Positions 6,936 to 14,837 of a stretch of DNA of 22,782 nucleotides are shown here, in pieces. Below the pieces are notes generated by a model. It saw only the letters and a list, made by a program, of their open reading frames with translations, did not search any database and had not been told where the DNA came from. This stretch comes from JAYWGN01 sp043778255 (GTDB lineage: Bacteria; Bacteroidota; Bacteroidia; Chitinophagales; Chitinophagaceae), in assembly GCA_043778255.1 (NCBI GenBank), contig JAYWGN010000045.1, positions 1 to 22,782 of the forward strand. Direction: 5' to 3'. Position 1 is the stretch's first letter, and each line of letters opens with the position of its first letter. A program made the position numbers and the translations under genes.

Positions 6936-8033
6936 TTAAGCCATTGCCAACTGTGGTGCCTTGCCCATAGCTTTTAAAAACCTTACATGCTCTACTATTG
7001 CTTCTCTCATAGTTGGGTAACTAAGGTAAGGTATGTTATACTCCTTACATACTTGCTGTACTATTTTGCTTATAGCAGGGTAATGTATATGCGATACCTT
7101 GGGGAACAAATGATGCTCTACTTGGTAGTTAAGCCCACCTACTAACCAACCAATTACCTTGTTATTCATGGCAAAGTTAGCGGTAGTTTTTAATTGGTGT
7201 ACAGCAAACTCATCGGGCATTTTATTTGATTCATCTTCGGGCATTAAAAAGTCGGTATGGGGTACAGCATGTGCTAACTGAAACACTATGCTTAACGCCA
7301 AACCTGCTACTGCACCCATTACCAAAAAGCCTATAAGCCAAGCTAGTGGACCACATACAATAATGGGTACTACCATAAACATAACGGCATGCATAAGTTT
7401 ACTAGCCCAAAAATCAATGTGGTTTTTTAACTCCATTTTTTTTAGTGGTACATCGCCTACTTTTTGTCTGAAATATTTTTTATAATCGGTAAAAAATACC
7501 CACCAAATGTACAATAAGGAGTATAAAAACCAAAAATATACGTGTTGAAATTTGTGAATATTTTTATGCTCTTGTGTTGGTGCAAACCTCATCATTCCAT
7601 CTACTTCAATATCATCGTCAACACCGTGTATATTGGTGTAGCTATGGTGTATTATATTGTGCTTCATGTTCCACATAAAGTTATTAGCACCAAGAAAGTT
7701 GATTGTCCAAGCTGCAAATTTGTTCCAACCTTTTTTGGAACTAAAACTACCATGCCCACCGTCGTGCATTATATTAAAACCTACCGAGGCTATAATAATA
7801 CCAAGCAAACCACACTCAGGTATAGCTATATAAATGGGTGGGGTAAAAAACACCAAATGCGTATACACAGCCAATAGCGTTACACTTAATATTATTGCTT
7901 TGCTGTAAAGTTTGATATTACCAGTGGAGGGAATACCCTTTTTATCGAAATATTGTTGAATTCTTGCTCTTAATTCGGTATGTAAAGAAGGCTTACCAGA
8001 GGGAAACTTGGGGAAATTAAAACTTGTACTCAT
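6936..8033 (-). CDS. Membrane fatty acid desaturase (front-end type histidine boxes)
   Basis: This 365-residue integral membrane di-iron oxygenase inserts a cis double bond into acyl chains. All three histidine boxes are present: HDGGH (90-94), HNIIHH (125-130) and QVEHH (304-308). A Gln in the third box is typical of front-end (delta-5/6-type) desaturases, but no fused cytochrome b5 domain is present, so electrons must come from a separate donor. Hydrophobic segments lie at about 43-62, 68-86, 160-182 and 213-253. The regiospecificity and whether the substrate is acyl-CoA or lipid cannot be read from the sequence. It is probably monocistronic: a terminator follows and a TAnnTTTG box lies 27 bases before the start. 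Temperature-dependent membrane adjustment is a plausible role, by inference only. Confidence 0.93.
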   Translation of the reverse strand: MSTSFNFPKFPSGKPSLHTELRARIQQYFDKKGIPSTGNIKLYSKAIILSVTLLAVYTHLVFFTPPIYIAIPECGLLGIIIASVGFNIMHDGGHGSFSSKKGWNKFAAWTINFLGANNFMWNMKHNIIHHSYTNIHGVDDDIEVDGMMRFAPTQEHKNIHKFQHVYFWFLYSLLYIWWVFFTDYKKYFRQKVGDVPLKKMELKNHIDFWASKLMHAVMFMVVPIIVCGPLAWLIGFLVMGAVAGLALSIVFQLAHAVPHTDFLMPEDESNKMPDEFAVHQLKTTANFAMNNKVIGWLVGGLNYQVEHHLFPKVSHIHYPAISKIVQQVCKEYNIPYLSYPTMREAIVEHVRFLKAMGKAPQLAMA

Positions 8034-8059
8034 ATAATTTATAAGTTTGTTGATATATA

Positions 8060-8067
8060 CAAAGTTA
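8060..8067 (-). promoter_or_regulatory. Possible -7 box for the desaturase gene
   Basis: The minus strand reads TAACTTTG (TAnnTTTG consensus) 27 bases before the ATG. No clear -33 element is seen. Confidence 0.35.
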
Positions 8068-8123
8068 CACTAACTAGCTTATAACCACCTAATTTGTAAA
8101 AAGTTTAACGTAACTAATGTTTG

Positions 8124-8759
8124 TTAGAACAATCCGTGTAGTTGCGAATCTATTTTGGCTATTATTTCGCCTAAATGTTCGTCATTTTCGGCAAATTTGT
8201 TCTCATCACAATTAATAATAAGTATGGGACCTTCGTTATAGGTATCGGTCCATTTATTATAAAATTCATTTAACTTTTTAAGATAATCGAGCCGTATATT
8301 TTCTTCATAATCTCTACCTCGTTTTTGTATTTGGCTTACTAAAGTTGGTACACTTGCTTTGAGGTATATTAACAAATCGGGTGGCTGTACCATTGATTTG
8401 AGGGTTTGAAAAAACTTATAATAGTTATCAAAATCTCGTTTGCCCATAAGTCCCATTTCGTGTAGGTTGGGTGCAAATATATTGGCATCTTCATATATAG
8501 TACGGTCTTGTATTATGGTTTCGGTGCCACGTTGTATTTCTAACAACTGATTGAGGCGACTATTTAAAAAATAAATTTGTAGGTTGAAACTCCACCTTGG
8601 CATATCTTCATAAAAATCATTAAGGTAGGGATTGTGATCTACATCTTCAAACTGTGGAATCCATTTGTAATGTTTGCTTAGTAACTGTGTGAGGGTAGTT
8701 TTGCCTGCACCTATGTTGCCTGCCACTGCTATATGCTTAGCTTTTTTTTGTTTTGCCAT
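8124..8759 (-). CDS. Deoxynucleoside kinase (dCK/dGK family)
   Basis: This 211-residue cytosolic kinase of the deoxynucleoside salvage family phosphorylates deoxynucleosides to monophosphates. The P-loop is GNIGAGKT (14-21). The FEDVDHNPY segment (37-45) carries the catalytic acid, DRT (85-87) is the DRS-type motif, and RGRDYEENI (147-155) is the LID region with phosphate-contacting arginines. Length and motif spacing match the bacterial deoxyadenosine/deoxyguanosine kinases, but base specificity cannot be fixed from this alone. The gap to the desaturase start is 90 bases, which includes that gene's possible promoter, so the two are probably not one operon. Confidence 0.93.
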   Translation of the reverse strand: MAKQKKAKHIAVAGNIGAGKTTLTQLLSKHYKWIPQFEDVDHNPYLNDFYEDMPRWSFNLQIYFLNSRLNQLLEIQRGTETIIQDRTIYEDANIFAPNLHEMGLMGKRDFDNYYKFFQTLKSMVQPPDLLIYLKASVPTLVSQIQKRGRDYEENIRLDYLKKLNEFYNKWTDTYNEGPILIINCDENKFAENDEHLGEIIAKIDSQLHGLF

Positions 8760-8820
8760 GTTGTAAAGTGTACCGTTGATTGGGCAACTAAATTAAGAAA
8801 TTATTTTGATAAAAAGAGAA

Positions 8821-8970
8821 TTTGATAATTTGCTGATGTGCTAAAATAATGAATAATTAAAAATTAATAATTAATAAAGAATTTTGCGTAACTCGTTTTG
8901 TTGTTACAAAAGTATGCGATACAATATTTTGATAATATAGAATACTTAGTACAAGTTGTACTTAGTAGTG
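8821..8970. repeat. Diverged mosaic repeat block (8-mer, 7-mer, 10-mer, tail motif)
   Basis: Three 8-mers (TTTGATAA, TTTGCTGA, TGTGCTAA; 8821-8844) lead into 7-base AATAATT-like units (to about 8885). A remnant of the AACTC/GCG decamer follows: GCGTAACTC at 8886-8894, then about 21 unrelated bases, then GCGATACAATA at 8916-8926. It ends in TTTTGATAATATAG and the hairpin-motif copy at 8940-8970. The module order is that of 19744-20220, where GCGTAACTCT directly abuts GCGATACAATA. The stretch lies between two minus-strand genes. Confidence 0.7.
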
Positions 8971-9013
8971 CATTTGTTAATTACAAACTTAGTAGGACGA
9001 ACTTTTGCTAACA

Positions 9014-9640
9014 CTAATTATGCAAATATTTAGCAATACTTATCCCAATTCCTTGGTTTTTAACTCTTGGCCCATCGTCGCCATCATATATATTAGATGT
9101 GCCTTTGCTGTACCTTAATTCGGCTATCCAACCGCTACCAAAGTGTGCACCAACACTAATATCAATACTTGCCTCAAACCTGCTCCAAGCAGCAAAATCA
9201 AAATTTAAGGGTTTGCTTGACTTTAAGTTTGCTGTAGATATTTGTTTATCTCTGCCATAAATTGCTCCACCAATTGAAGGTCCTATTTTAGCAAAATATT
9301 TTTGCATAAATGTATATTCCTGCAATAATTTAAACTCAATATAATGTACCGTAATTTCTTGTTGTGCTACACCAACATTTGGTTTGTCAATTTTAAAGCC
9401 TTTCATGGTATACGATACTTCGGGCGAAAAGAAAATGTTACCCTCCAAATTAATACGACCTAAAGCATATACCCTTAATCCTGGCCGGTAGGTGGTGGGC
9501 AATTTGTTTTTAAATGTATCAGTATAACTTGCTTTGCTTAGTTGTGTACCAATACCAAACCCTGTGGAAAGCTTTTGAGCAGCTGCATTGCAACACAATA
9601 GGGTAACTATAAAAAGTAAAACTATTTTGAAATTATTCAT
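9014..9640 (-). CDS. Outer membrane beta-barrel protein (porin/PorT-like family)
   Basis: This 208-residue protein has a signal peptide (about 1-21, MNNFKIVLLFIVTLLCCNAAAQ). The rest alternates polar and hydrophobic residues as in small outer-membrane barrels: GFGIGTQLSK, FFSPEVSYTMKGFKI, VHYIEFKLLQEYTF, YFAKIGPSIGGAIYGR, DISVGAHFG, WIAELRYSKGTSNIYD, GIGISIAKYLHN. The arrangement fits the outer-membrane beta-barrel domain common in Bacteroidota (about 190-230 residues). The specific role is unknown; sensing, adhesion or structural roles are all possible. A good two-box promoter lies 93-124 bases before the start, so it is probably transcribed alone. Confidence 0.85.
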   Translation of the reverse strand: MNNFKIVLLFIVTLLCCNAAAQKLSTGFGIGTQLSKASYTDTFKNKLPTTYRPGLRVYALGRINLEGNIFFSPEVSYTMKGFKIDKPNVGVAQQEITVHYIEFKLLQEYTFMQKYFAKIGPSIGGAIYGRDKQISTANLKSSKPLNFDFAAWSRFEASIDISVGAHFGSGWIAELRYSKGTSNIYDGDDGPRVKNQGIGISIAKYLHN

Positions 9641-9732
9641 TATTAAGAGTTGAAAAAGTACCTATATATTTGTTATAATATGATTGTATTATATATTATT
9701 AAAAAGTATTATCCTACATAACAAATATGTTG

Positions 9733-9764
9733 CAAAGATAATTGATTTACACAATAGACCCAAA
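9733..9764 (-). promoter_or_regulatory. Bacteroidota-type promoter of the barrel-protein gene
   Basis: On the minus strand TTTG (9764-9761) and TATCTTTG (9740-9733) are separated by 20 bases, matching the -33 TTTG / -7 TAnnTTTG arrangement. It predicts a 5' leader of roughly 85 bases. Confidence 0.55.
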
Positions 9765-9802
9765 AAAGTAAACAAACGTTGCTTTACTAGCCCAAATATA
9801 GC

Positions 9803-11119
9803 TTAATTATTATTCATTTCCACGGCCCAGGCATCCCTATCGTCTGGCGAAAATTTCCATGGTGCAAAGTTATTTTCCACATTGCTAAACATTGCATTCC
9901 ACTCCGTAGGTGCATTGCTTGCATCTAATATTAAATGCCTACGTAGCTCCACTATTATACTTAATGGACTAATTGAAACTGGGCAAGCCTCCACACAGGC
10001 ATTGCATGTAGTGCAAGCCCTTAACTCCTCAGTAGTAATATAGTTGTTGAGCAGTGTGTTACCATCGGGTACAAAAGTTCCATTTTTGTTTATATTTTTT
10101 CCTACTACTTGTAACCTATCTCGGGTGTCCATCATAATTTTGCGAGGGCTCAATAACTTGCCTGTAATGTTGGCTGGGCAAGCATCGGTACAGCGCCCAC
10201 ACTCGGTGCAGCTGTAAGCATCCATTAAGTTTTTCCAAGTAAGATCCATTACATCATTAGCTCCAAATTGGTTGGGTGTTACTGCATTTGCTGGTGCTAA
10301 TTCGGGTTGCATGGCATACAATACCTCGTTTTGTATAACGGGCATATTGTCCATTTTGCCAGTATTGGCTAACCTTGCATAATAACTATTAGGAAACGCT
10401 AACATTACATGTAAATGCTTGGAGTAGGGTAAGTAATTTAAAAATGCAAATATGCCAATTATGTGCAACCACCAACAACTCCGCTCAAATATTACTAATG
10501 TACCGCTATTGAAATGGTTAAATAATGGGGCAATATATTGTGATATTACAAAGCCATCTGTTTTGGTATAATGCTCATTTATTGGTTGCAAATTGCTATC
10601 AATTGCATTCATTGTTATAAACAAACTCATTAGTGTAATTTCGGCAATAAGTATATAATTAGCATCTGACCTTGGCCAACCATCAAGTTCGGCCTTCATA
10701 AATCGGCTAATTTTCATTACATTTCTACGTATTAAAAAAGCCACACAAACTAGTAATACTAAGGCTGCTAATATTTCAAATACATTAATTAAGAAAGTGT
10801 AAAACCCCCCAAGTGTATTGGCAAATAGCCTGTGAGAGCCAATAGTACCATCGAGTATAATTTCTATTACTTCAATATTAATAATAATGAACCCTGCATA
10901 TATTATAAAATGCATAATAGCAACTGGCCAATTTGCAAACATTTTACGTTGCCCAAAAGCTAATAATACCAAACTTCGTATTCTGTCTTTTGTAGTGCCA
11001 CCTGTATCTTCGGGTTTGCCTAATAATATATTGCGGCGTATTTGACTTATATTTTTACTAAATAAATACACCGAAAAAATAAATAGGAGAACAAACAAAA
11101 TTTGTTGTGCTAAAGCCAT
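9803..11119 (-). CDS. Membrane 4Fe-4S dicluster oxidoreductase (HdrE/NarI-like plus ferredoxin)
   Basis: This 438-residue protein has an N-terminal membrane part with about five hydrophobic segments (6-20, 66-82, 105-130, 155-172, 213-230). Histidines H70 and H219 in or beside helices could ligate heme b as in NarI/HdrE-type subunits. A cytoplasmic ferredoxin part carries two CxxCxxCxxxCP motifs: C304/C307/C310/C314 (CTECGRCTDACP) and C369/C372/C375/C379 (CTTCNACVEACP). Such proteins pass electrons between the quinone pool and a soluble Fe-S partner. The partner usually seen beside it in Bacteroidota, a CCG-domain HdrB-like protein, is absent here: the next gene on this strand is the unrelated barrel protein. 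The start is the ATG at 11119. Confidence 0.88.
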   Translation of the reverse strand: MALAQQILFVLLFIFSVYLFSKNISQIRRNILLGKPEDTGGTTKDRIRSLVLLAFGQRKMFANWPVAIMHFIIYAGFIIINIEVIEIILDGTIGSHRLFANTLGGFYTFLINVFEILAALVLLVCVAFLIRRNVMKISRFMKAELDGWPRSDANYILIAEITLMSLFITMNAIDSNLQPINEHYTKTDGFVISQYIAPLFNHFNSGTLVIFERSCWWLHIIGIFAFLNYLPYSKHLHVMLAFPNSYYARLANTGKMDNMPVIQNEVLYAMQPELAPANAVTPNQFGANDVMDLTWKNLMDAYSCTECGRCTDACPANITGKLLSPRKIMMDTRDRLQVVGKNINKNGTFVPDGNTLLNNYITTEELRACTTCNACVEACPVSISPLSIIVELRRHLILDASNAPTEWNAMFSNVENNFAPWKFSPDDRDAWAVEMNNN

Positions 11120-11184
11120 AAATTATTATTTATCTTGCTAAGGTAAAATAATTAACTTAATAATGTACAATTAGTTACACTACT

Positions 11185-11682
11185 ATGCAGCATAAAAACT
11201 ATATACTTACACAAGATGCTATAGCACAAAAATTATTACGATTGGCTTACGAAATATTGGAAAATAATGTAACCGAAACCGAAATTATATTAGCAGGCAT
11301 ATACCCTAACGGTGCAATAATAGCAACACAATTGCAAAAGCATTTAACCCAAATAACCAATAAAAAAATAACAGTACTTACAATAGCCCTCAATAAAAAG
11401 CAGCCCGATGTAATAACCATAACACCTAATATAACAGTAAATAATAAAACTGTAATAGTAACCGACGATGTAAGTATGACTGGCAAAACGATGGCTTATG
11501 CCTTGCAACCCTTACTAGCCCAACACCCTAGCAAAATACAAACCTTAGTATTGGTAGAACGTCAACAAAAAAACTATCCAATACATAGTGATTATGTGGG
11601 GCTGCATATAAGCACAACATTGCATGATTTAATTATAGTAGAGCAACAAAACGGTGAACTAGTATCGGGTTATATGGTATAA
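11185..11682 (+). CDS. PyrR-like phosphoribosyltransferase
   Basis: This 165-residue type I phosphoribosyltransferase has the PRPP-binding loop IVTDDVSMTGKT (91-102). The overall pattern resembles PyrR: ILTQDAIAQKLLRLAYEI near the start, and ERQQKNYPIHSDYVGLHIST near the end, comparable to the PyrR segment around DRGHRELPIRADYVGK. The PPi-loop position, normally TRG in PyrR, reads GIYPNG (38-43), so the usual Arg is lacking. Substrate is therefore uncertain: uracil or another base, or a regulatory rather than catalytic role. It is transcribed divergently from the 4Fe-4S gene across a 65-bp gap with no pyrimidine genes nearby. It has no clear terminator of its own. Confidence 0.85.
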   Translation: MQHKNYILTQDAIAQKLLRLAYEILENNVTETEIILAGIYPNGAIIATQLQKHLTQITNKKITVLTIALNKKQPDVITITPNITVNNKTVIVTDDVSMTGKTMAYALQPLLAQHPSKIQTLVLVERQQKNYPIHSDYVGLHISTTLHDLIIVEQQNGELVSGYMV

Positions 11683-11753
11683 GGTTTTTAATTTCTTTCA
11701 TAATTTTTTTACAAGTAAAAAAGTAAAACAATTATATTTCATACCTTAAAGTT

Positions 11754-11784
11754 AAAAAAAATACCCTGTTTGTAGCAGGGTATT
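11754..11784 (-). terminator. Rho-independent terminator of icd
   Basis: AATACCCTG (11760-11768) and CAGGGTATT (11776-11784) form a perfect 9-bp stem with a 7-base loop. On the minus strand the stem runs into eight T (11761-11754). It serves icd, whose stop lies about 150 bases upstream on that strand, with the 8-mer array between. On the plus strand there is no proper U-tract. Confidence 0.8.
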
Positions 11785-11860
11785 ATGTTAAATTTTATAA
11801 ACTTAAATATATTAGAAAAATTTTTGCGAAGAACATAAAATTATTATATTAATTCTTTCA

Positions 11861-11940
11861 TTAGCAAATTAGCATATTATCTTATTAGCATATTATCTCA
11901 TTAGCATATTATCTCATTATCTTATTAGCATATTGCTACA
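11861..11940. repeat. 8-bp tandem repeat array running into the icd stop codon
   Basis: Nine contiguous 8-base units (TTAGCAAA, TTAGCATA, TTATCTTA, TTATCTCA types) span 11861-11932. A degenerate tenth, TTGCTACA, contains the icd stop codon (11936-11938). On the sense strand of icd the units read TATGCTAA/GATAA, so they supply repeated stop triplets. Confidence 0.9.
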
Positions 11941-13168
11941 TCCCCATTTTTGCTTTTAAGTTTTCGTCAATTGCATCTAAAAATTCTTCGGTGTATAGGT
12001 AATGTTCGCCGTGGTTTACTTTATTGCCGTGTATGCATACTGCAAGGTCTTTGGTCATTTTACCACTTTCCACAGTTTCAATACATACAGCCTCTAGGTT
12101 ATTACAAAAGTCAATGAGAGCTTGGTTACCATCCTTTTTACCTCTAAATTCTAAGCCTCTTGTCCAAGCAAATATAGATGCTATAGGGTTGGTGCTTGTT
12201 GGTTTGCCTGCTTGGTGATCTCTGTAATGCCTTGTAACAGTGCCGTGTGCAGCTTCGGCTTCCATAGTTTCACCATCGGGGGTTACCAATACACTTGTCA
12301 TAAGCCCGAGGCTACCAAAGCCTTGTGCCACTGTATCGCTTTGTACATCGCCATCATAGTTTTTGCAAGCCCACACAAAATTACCATTCCATTTTAAGGC
12401 ACTTGCTACCATATCATCTATCAATCGGTGTTCATACACTATATTAGCATCAGCAAATTTTGCTTTATACTCATTGGTATATACTTCTTCAAATATATCT
12501 TTAAACCGTCCATCGTACTTTTTAAGTATCGTATTTTTTGTACTTAGGTACAATGGCCATTGCTTGGTAAGTGCCATATTAAAGCAGCTACGGGCAAAGC
12601 CATAAATGCTTTCGTCAATATTGTACATACACATGGCTACACCATCGCCTTTGTAATTGTACACTTCAAATACTTGAGGCTCTGTACCATCGGCTGGAGT
12701 AAAGGTCATGGTAAGTTTACCCTGCCCTTTTATTACGGCATCGGTAGCACGGTATTGGTCGCCAAATGCATGTCGGCCTACTATAATTGGGGCGGTCCAA
12801 TTGGTAACCAACCTTGGTACATTTTGCATTACTATGGGCTCTCTAAATACGGTACCATCCAATATATTACGTATAGTGCCATTCGGGCTTTTCCACATTT
12901 GTTTAAGGCTAAATTCTTTAACCCTTGCTTCATCGGGTGTAATGGTGGCACACTTAATACCAACACCACAAGCCTTTATAGCATTGGCTGCATCTATAGT
13001 TACTTGGTCGTTAGTAGCATCTCGGTACTCCATACCAAGGTCGTAGTATTGTATATCCAAATCGAGGTAAGGCAGTATCAATTTATCTTTTATAAATTTC
13101 CATATTATTCGGGTCATTTCATCACCATCTAATTCTACTACAGGGTTGGTTACTTTAATTTTGGTCAT
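11936..13168 (-). CDS. icd: NADP-dependent isocitrate dehydrogenase (homodimeric, eukaryote-like type)
   Basis: This 410-residue enzyme oxidatively decarboxylates isocitrate to 2-oxoglutarate in the TCA cycle. The length and sequence match the IDH type that includes human IDH1/2. The substrate-binding segment KSPNGTIRN gives S94, N96 and R100, with R109 in VFRE. Metal-binding aspartates D274 and D278 lie in YDGDVQSD. The NADP 2'-phosphate segment HGTVTRHY holds R313 and H314, which indicates NADP rather than NAD. The coding region appears intact. It is a single-gene unit on the minus strand, with a TACATTTG box upstream and a terminator about 150 bases beyond its stop. Confidence 0.97.
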   Translation of the reverse strand: MTKIKVTNPVVELDGDEMTRIIWKFIKDKLILPYLDLDIQYYDLGMEYRDATNDQVTIDAANAIKACGVGIKCATITPDEARVKEFSLKQMWKSPNGTIRNILDGTVFREPIVMQNVPRLVTNWTAPIIVGRHAFGDQYRATDAVIKGQGKLTMTFTPADGTEPQVFEVYNYKGDGVAMCMYNIDESIYGFARSCFNMALTKQWPLYLSTKNTILKKYDGRFKDIFEEVYTNEYKAKFADANIVYEHRLIDDMVASALKWNGNFVWACKNYDGDVQSDTVAQGFGSLGLMTSVLVTPDGETMEAEAAHGTVTRHYRDHQAGKPTSTNPIASIFAWTRGLEFRGKKDGNQALIDFCNNLEAVCIETVESGKMTKDLAVCIHGNKVNHGEHYLYTEEFLDAIDENLKAKMGM

Positions 13169-13205
13169 ATAATTTTATTATTATTTTTGCTGTTTGTATG
13201 TAAAG

Positions 13206-13213
13206 CAAATGTA
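13206..13213 (-). promoter_or_regulatory. Possible -7 box for icd
   Basis: The minus strand reads TACATTTG (TAnnTTTG) 38 bases before the icd ATG. No -33 TTTG at the usual distance is visible. Confidence 0.3.
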
Positions 13214-13261
13214 GGAAATCAATTTGAATAATGCTATTATACCAAATAAGTAATGCCGATG

Positions 13262-13317
13262 TTAATTATTCATTATAAATTGTCAAGTATTAATTATGAA
13301 TTGTTAACTATTCATTA
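13262..13317. repeat. 7-bp repeat array overlapping the 3' end of maf
   Basis: Eight 7-base units (TTAATTA, TTCATTA, TAAATTG, TCAAGTA, TTAATTA, TGAATTG, TTAACTA, TTCATTA) occur. The last two cover the maf stop codon (13304-13306) and the codons for its final residues Met-Asn-Ser. The array therefore extends into coding sequence. Confidence 0.75.
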
Positions 13318-13873
13318 ATTCCTCCAAAGCCTTTACCACTTTATGTATTGGTAAGCCCATTACATTATAATAATCGCCAGTAATACTTGCAATACCTATA
13401 GCACCAATCCACTCTTGTATGGCGTAAGCACCTGCTTTGTCGTAAGGTTTGTAGTGGGTTACATAGTGTAGTATTTGTGCTATTGTAAGTGGGTTAAATT
13501 GTACTATGGTTGTGCTACTAAACTCTAAAATTGTAGCGCCATTTATAATGGTAACTCCCGTTATTACTTGGTGTTGTTGGCCACTTAATTGTTGCAATAT
13601 TGCAATAGCATCTGCTTCATTTTTTGGCTTGCCAATTATATTATTATTTAGTACTACTACAGTATCGGCTGCTATAATAGTATGTGTAGGGTGCATTGCA
13701 GCTACTACTGTTGCTTTTTGCATAGCTATATAATTAGGAACGTCGCTAATAGCAAGTTCGGTTGGGTAGCTTTCGTCGGTATTAGCTACTACTACATCAA
13801 AGTCTATTTCAGCTTGCTGTAGTAATTGTTTTCGCCGTGGCGATTGTGAGGCAAGTATAATTTGTTTAAGCAT
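13304..13873 (-). CDS. maf: Maf family nucleotide pyrophosphatase (YhdE-like)
   Basis: This 189-residue protein hydrolyses non-canonical or excess nucleoside triphosphates (dTTP/UTP-type in the YhdE branch) to monophosphates and is linked to septum formation in some bacteria. The ASQSPRRKQLL signature lies at 8-18, AADTVV with the catalytic D70 at 68-73, and IGKP at 80-83. The YDKAGAYAIQ and GDYYNVMGLP segments are typical of the dTTP/UTP branch. Its ATG overlaps the end of the upstream prenyltransferase gene by 8 bases, indicating translational coupling. The last residues (MNS) and the stop are encoded by a 7-mer repeat array. Confidence 0.94.
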   Translation of the reverse strand: MLKQIILASQSPRRKQLLQQAEIDFDVVVANTDESYPTELAISDVPNYIAMQKATVVAAMHPTHTIIAADTVVVLNNNIIGKPKNEADAIAILQQLSGQQHQVITGVTIINGATILEFSSTTIVQFNPLTIAQILHYVTHYKPYDKAGAYAIQEWIGAIGIASITGDYYNVMGLPIHKVVKALEELMNS

Positions 13874-14837
13874 ATATTTTAAAAAATATCATGGACAATA
13901 TGCCTGTTAGCATAATGTATTTGTACAAAGTACTTAACGTATGAAAGTGTGTACTTTCAAATGATTTGGCGAGTACCGTAAGTGTAAATATAAGTGGTAC
14001 TATTACAGCAATTAAACAATATAATATAGCAAAGTACCATGCATACTGTAATACATAAAATTGTACAAGTAATAGCATAGCCACAAGCACTATTGACCAT
14101 ACTGCTACAAATACTTTACACACCTGTAAGCCCCACACAATGGGCATTGTACGGCAACCATGTTTGGTATCGCCTATTACATCTTCCATATCTTTTACTA
14201 CTTCTCGTATAAGGGTTATAATAAATGCAAATGCTGCATATAGTAATCCAATACGTACTAGCTTAGCATAGTAATTGGCTGCTATTTGTTTATCAATATT
14301 TGCTACTACAGCATTAGTATAGTTAAGCCTAAATTGGCTAAGCAGTAATACCACTATAACCCAAGCTGTAAGTACTGCAATTACAATATTGCCTGTTAGC
14401 AATTTTTTTTTGAGCGAAGCAGAATAAAATATTAATACAAATACAGCAATTAAATTGCACCAACCTAACCACCAAAAGCTTTGCTGCAAAGCATAGCTAA
14501 TATAAAACGATAAACTAACACCAACAAACGATAGTATAAAATGAAGCAAAATAGCATACCTTTTATTAATTCCATTACCAATTATTACTTTGCTAGGTTT
14601 GTTTATAACATCAATATTAATATCAAAATAATCGTTAATAATGTTGCCACCTGCTGCTATACAAACAGAGGCTAGTATGAGTATAAGTAGTAAGGGTGTG
14701 GTTACTTTCAAGTACTGCATTTCGTTGCCATACGTACCCAACATTACAAAGTAATAAAATGCAACTTGGGTAAGTATAATGAACACCAAATTAGGCCATC
14801 GTACCAATTGTAAAAATGCTTTTAATTTCATCGTCAT
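13866..14837 (-). CDS. UbiA-family prenyltransferase (geranylgeranylglycerol-phosphate type)
   Basis: With the ATG at 14837 this membrane enzyme has 323 residues and about eight or nine hydrophobic helices. The first Asp-rich motif is NDYFDINID (68-76) and the second is DMEDVIGD (216-223). Both bind the Mg-pyrophosphate of the prenyl donor. Bacteroidota proteins of this type, commonly next to maf, are annotated as geranylgeranylglycerol-phosphate geranylgeranyltransferase; the real product is unknown here. A TTG at 14846 would add three residues, but ATG at 14837 or 14831 is the more likely start, because VRWPN normally sits about 10-13 residues in. It forms an operon with maf. Confidence 0.88.
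   Translation of the reverse strand: MTMKLKAFLQLVRWPNLVFIILTQVAFYYFVMLGTYGNEMQYLKVTTPLLLILILASVCIAAGGNIINDYFDINIDVINKPSKVIIGNGINKRYAILLHFILSFVGVSLSFYISYALQQSFWWLGWCNLIAVFVLIFYSASLKKKLLTGNIVIAVLTAWVIVVLLLSQFRLNYTNAVVANIDKQIAANYYAKLVRIGLLYAAFAFIITLIREVVKDMEDVIGDTKHGCRTMPIVWGLQVCKVFVAVWSIVLVAMLLLVQFYVLQYAWYFAILYCLIAVIVPLIFTLTVLAKSFESTHFHTLSTLYKYIMLTGILSMIFFKIYA

Noticed and set aside
7542..7877. 111-residue plus-strand frame opposite the desaturase
   Set aside because: It is the shadow of the histidine-box region of a clear gene on the other strand.
8060..8073. AGTTA-CAC-TAACT hairpin as a regulatory structure
   Set aside because: A 5-bp A/T-rich stem is expected by chance in this DNA, and it overlaps a better-supported -7 box.
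11760..11784. Terminator for the plus-strand phosphoribosyltransferase
   Set aside because: The plus strand lacks a U-tract after the stem, whereas the minus strand has eight T, so it belongs to icd.
12560..13132. 190-residue plus-strand open frame opposite icd, and shorter ones nearby
   Set aside because: They lie wholly within the intact, well-recognised icd gene on the other strand and show no domain of their own; they follow from codon bias.
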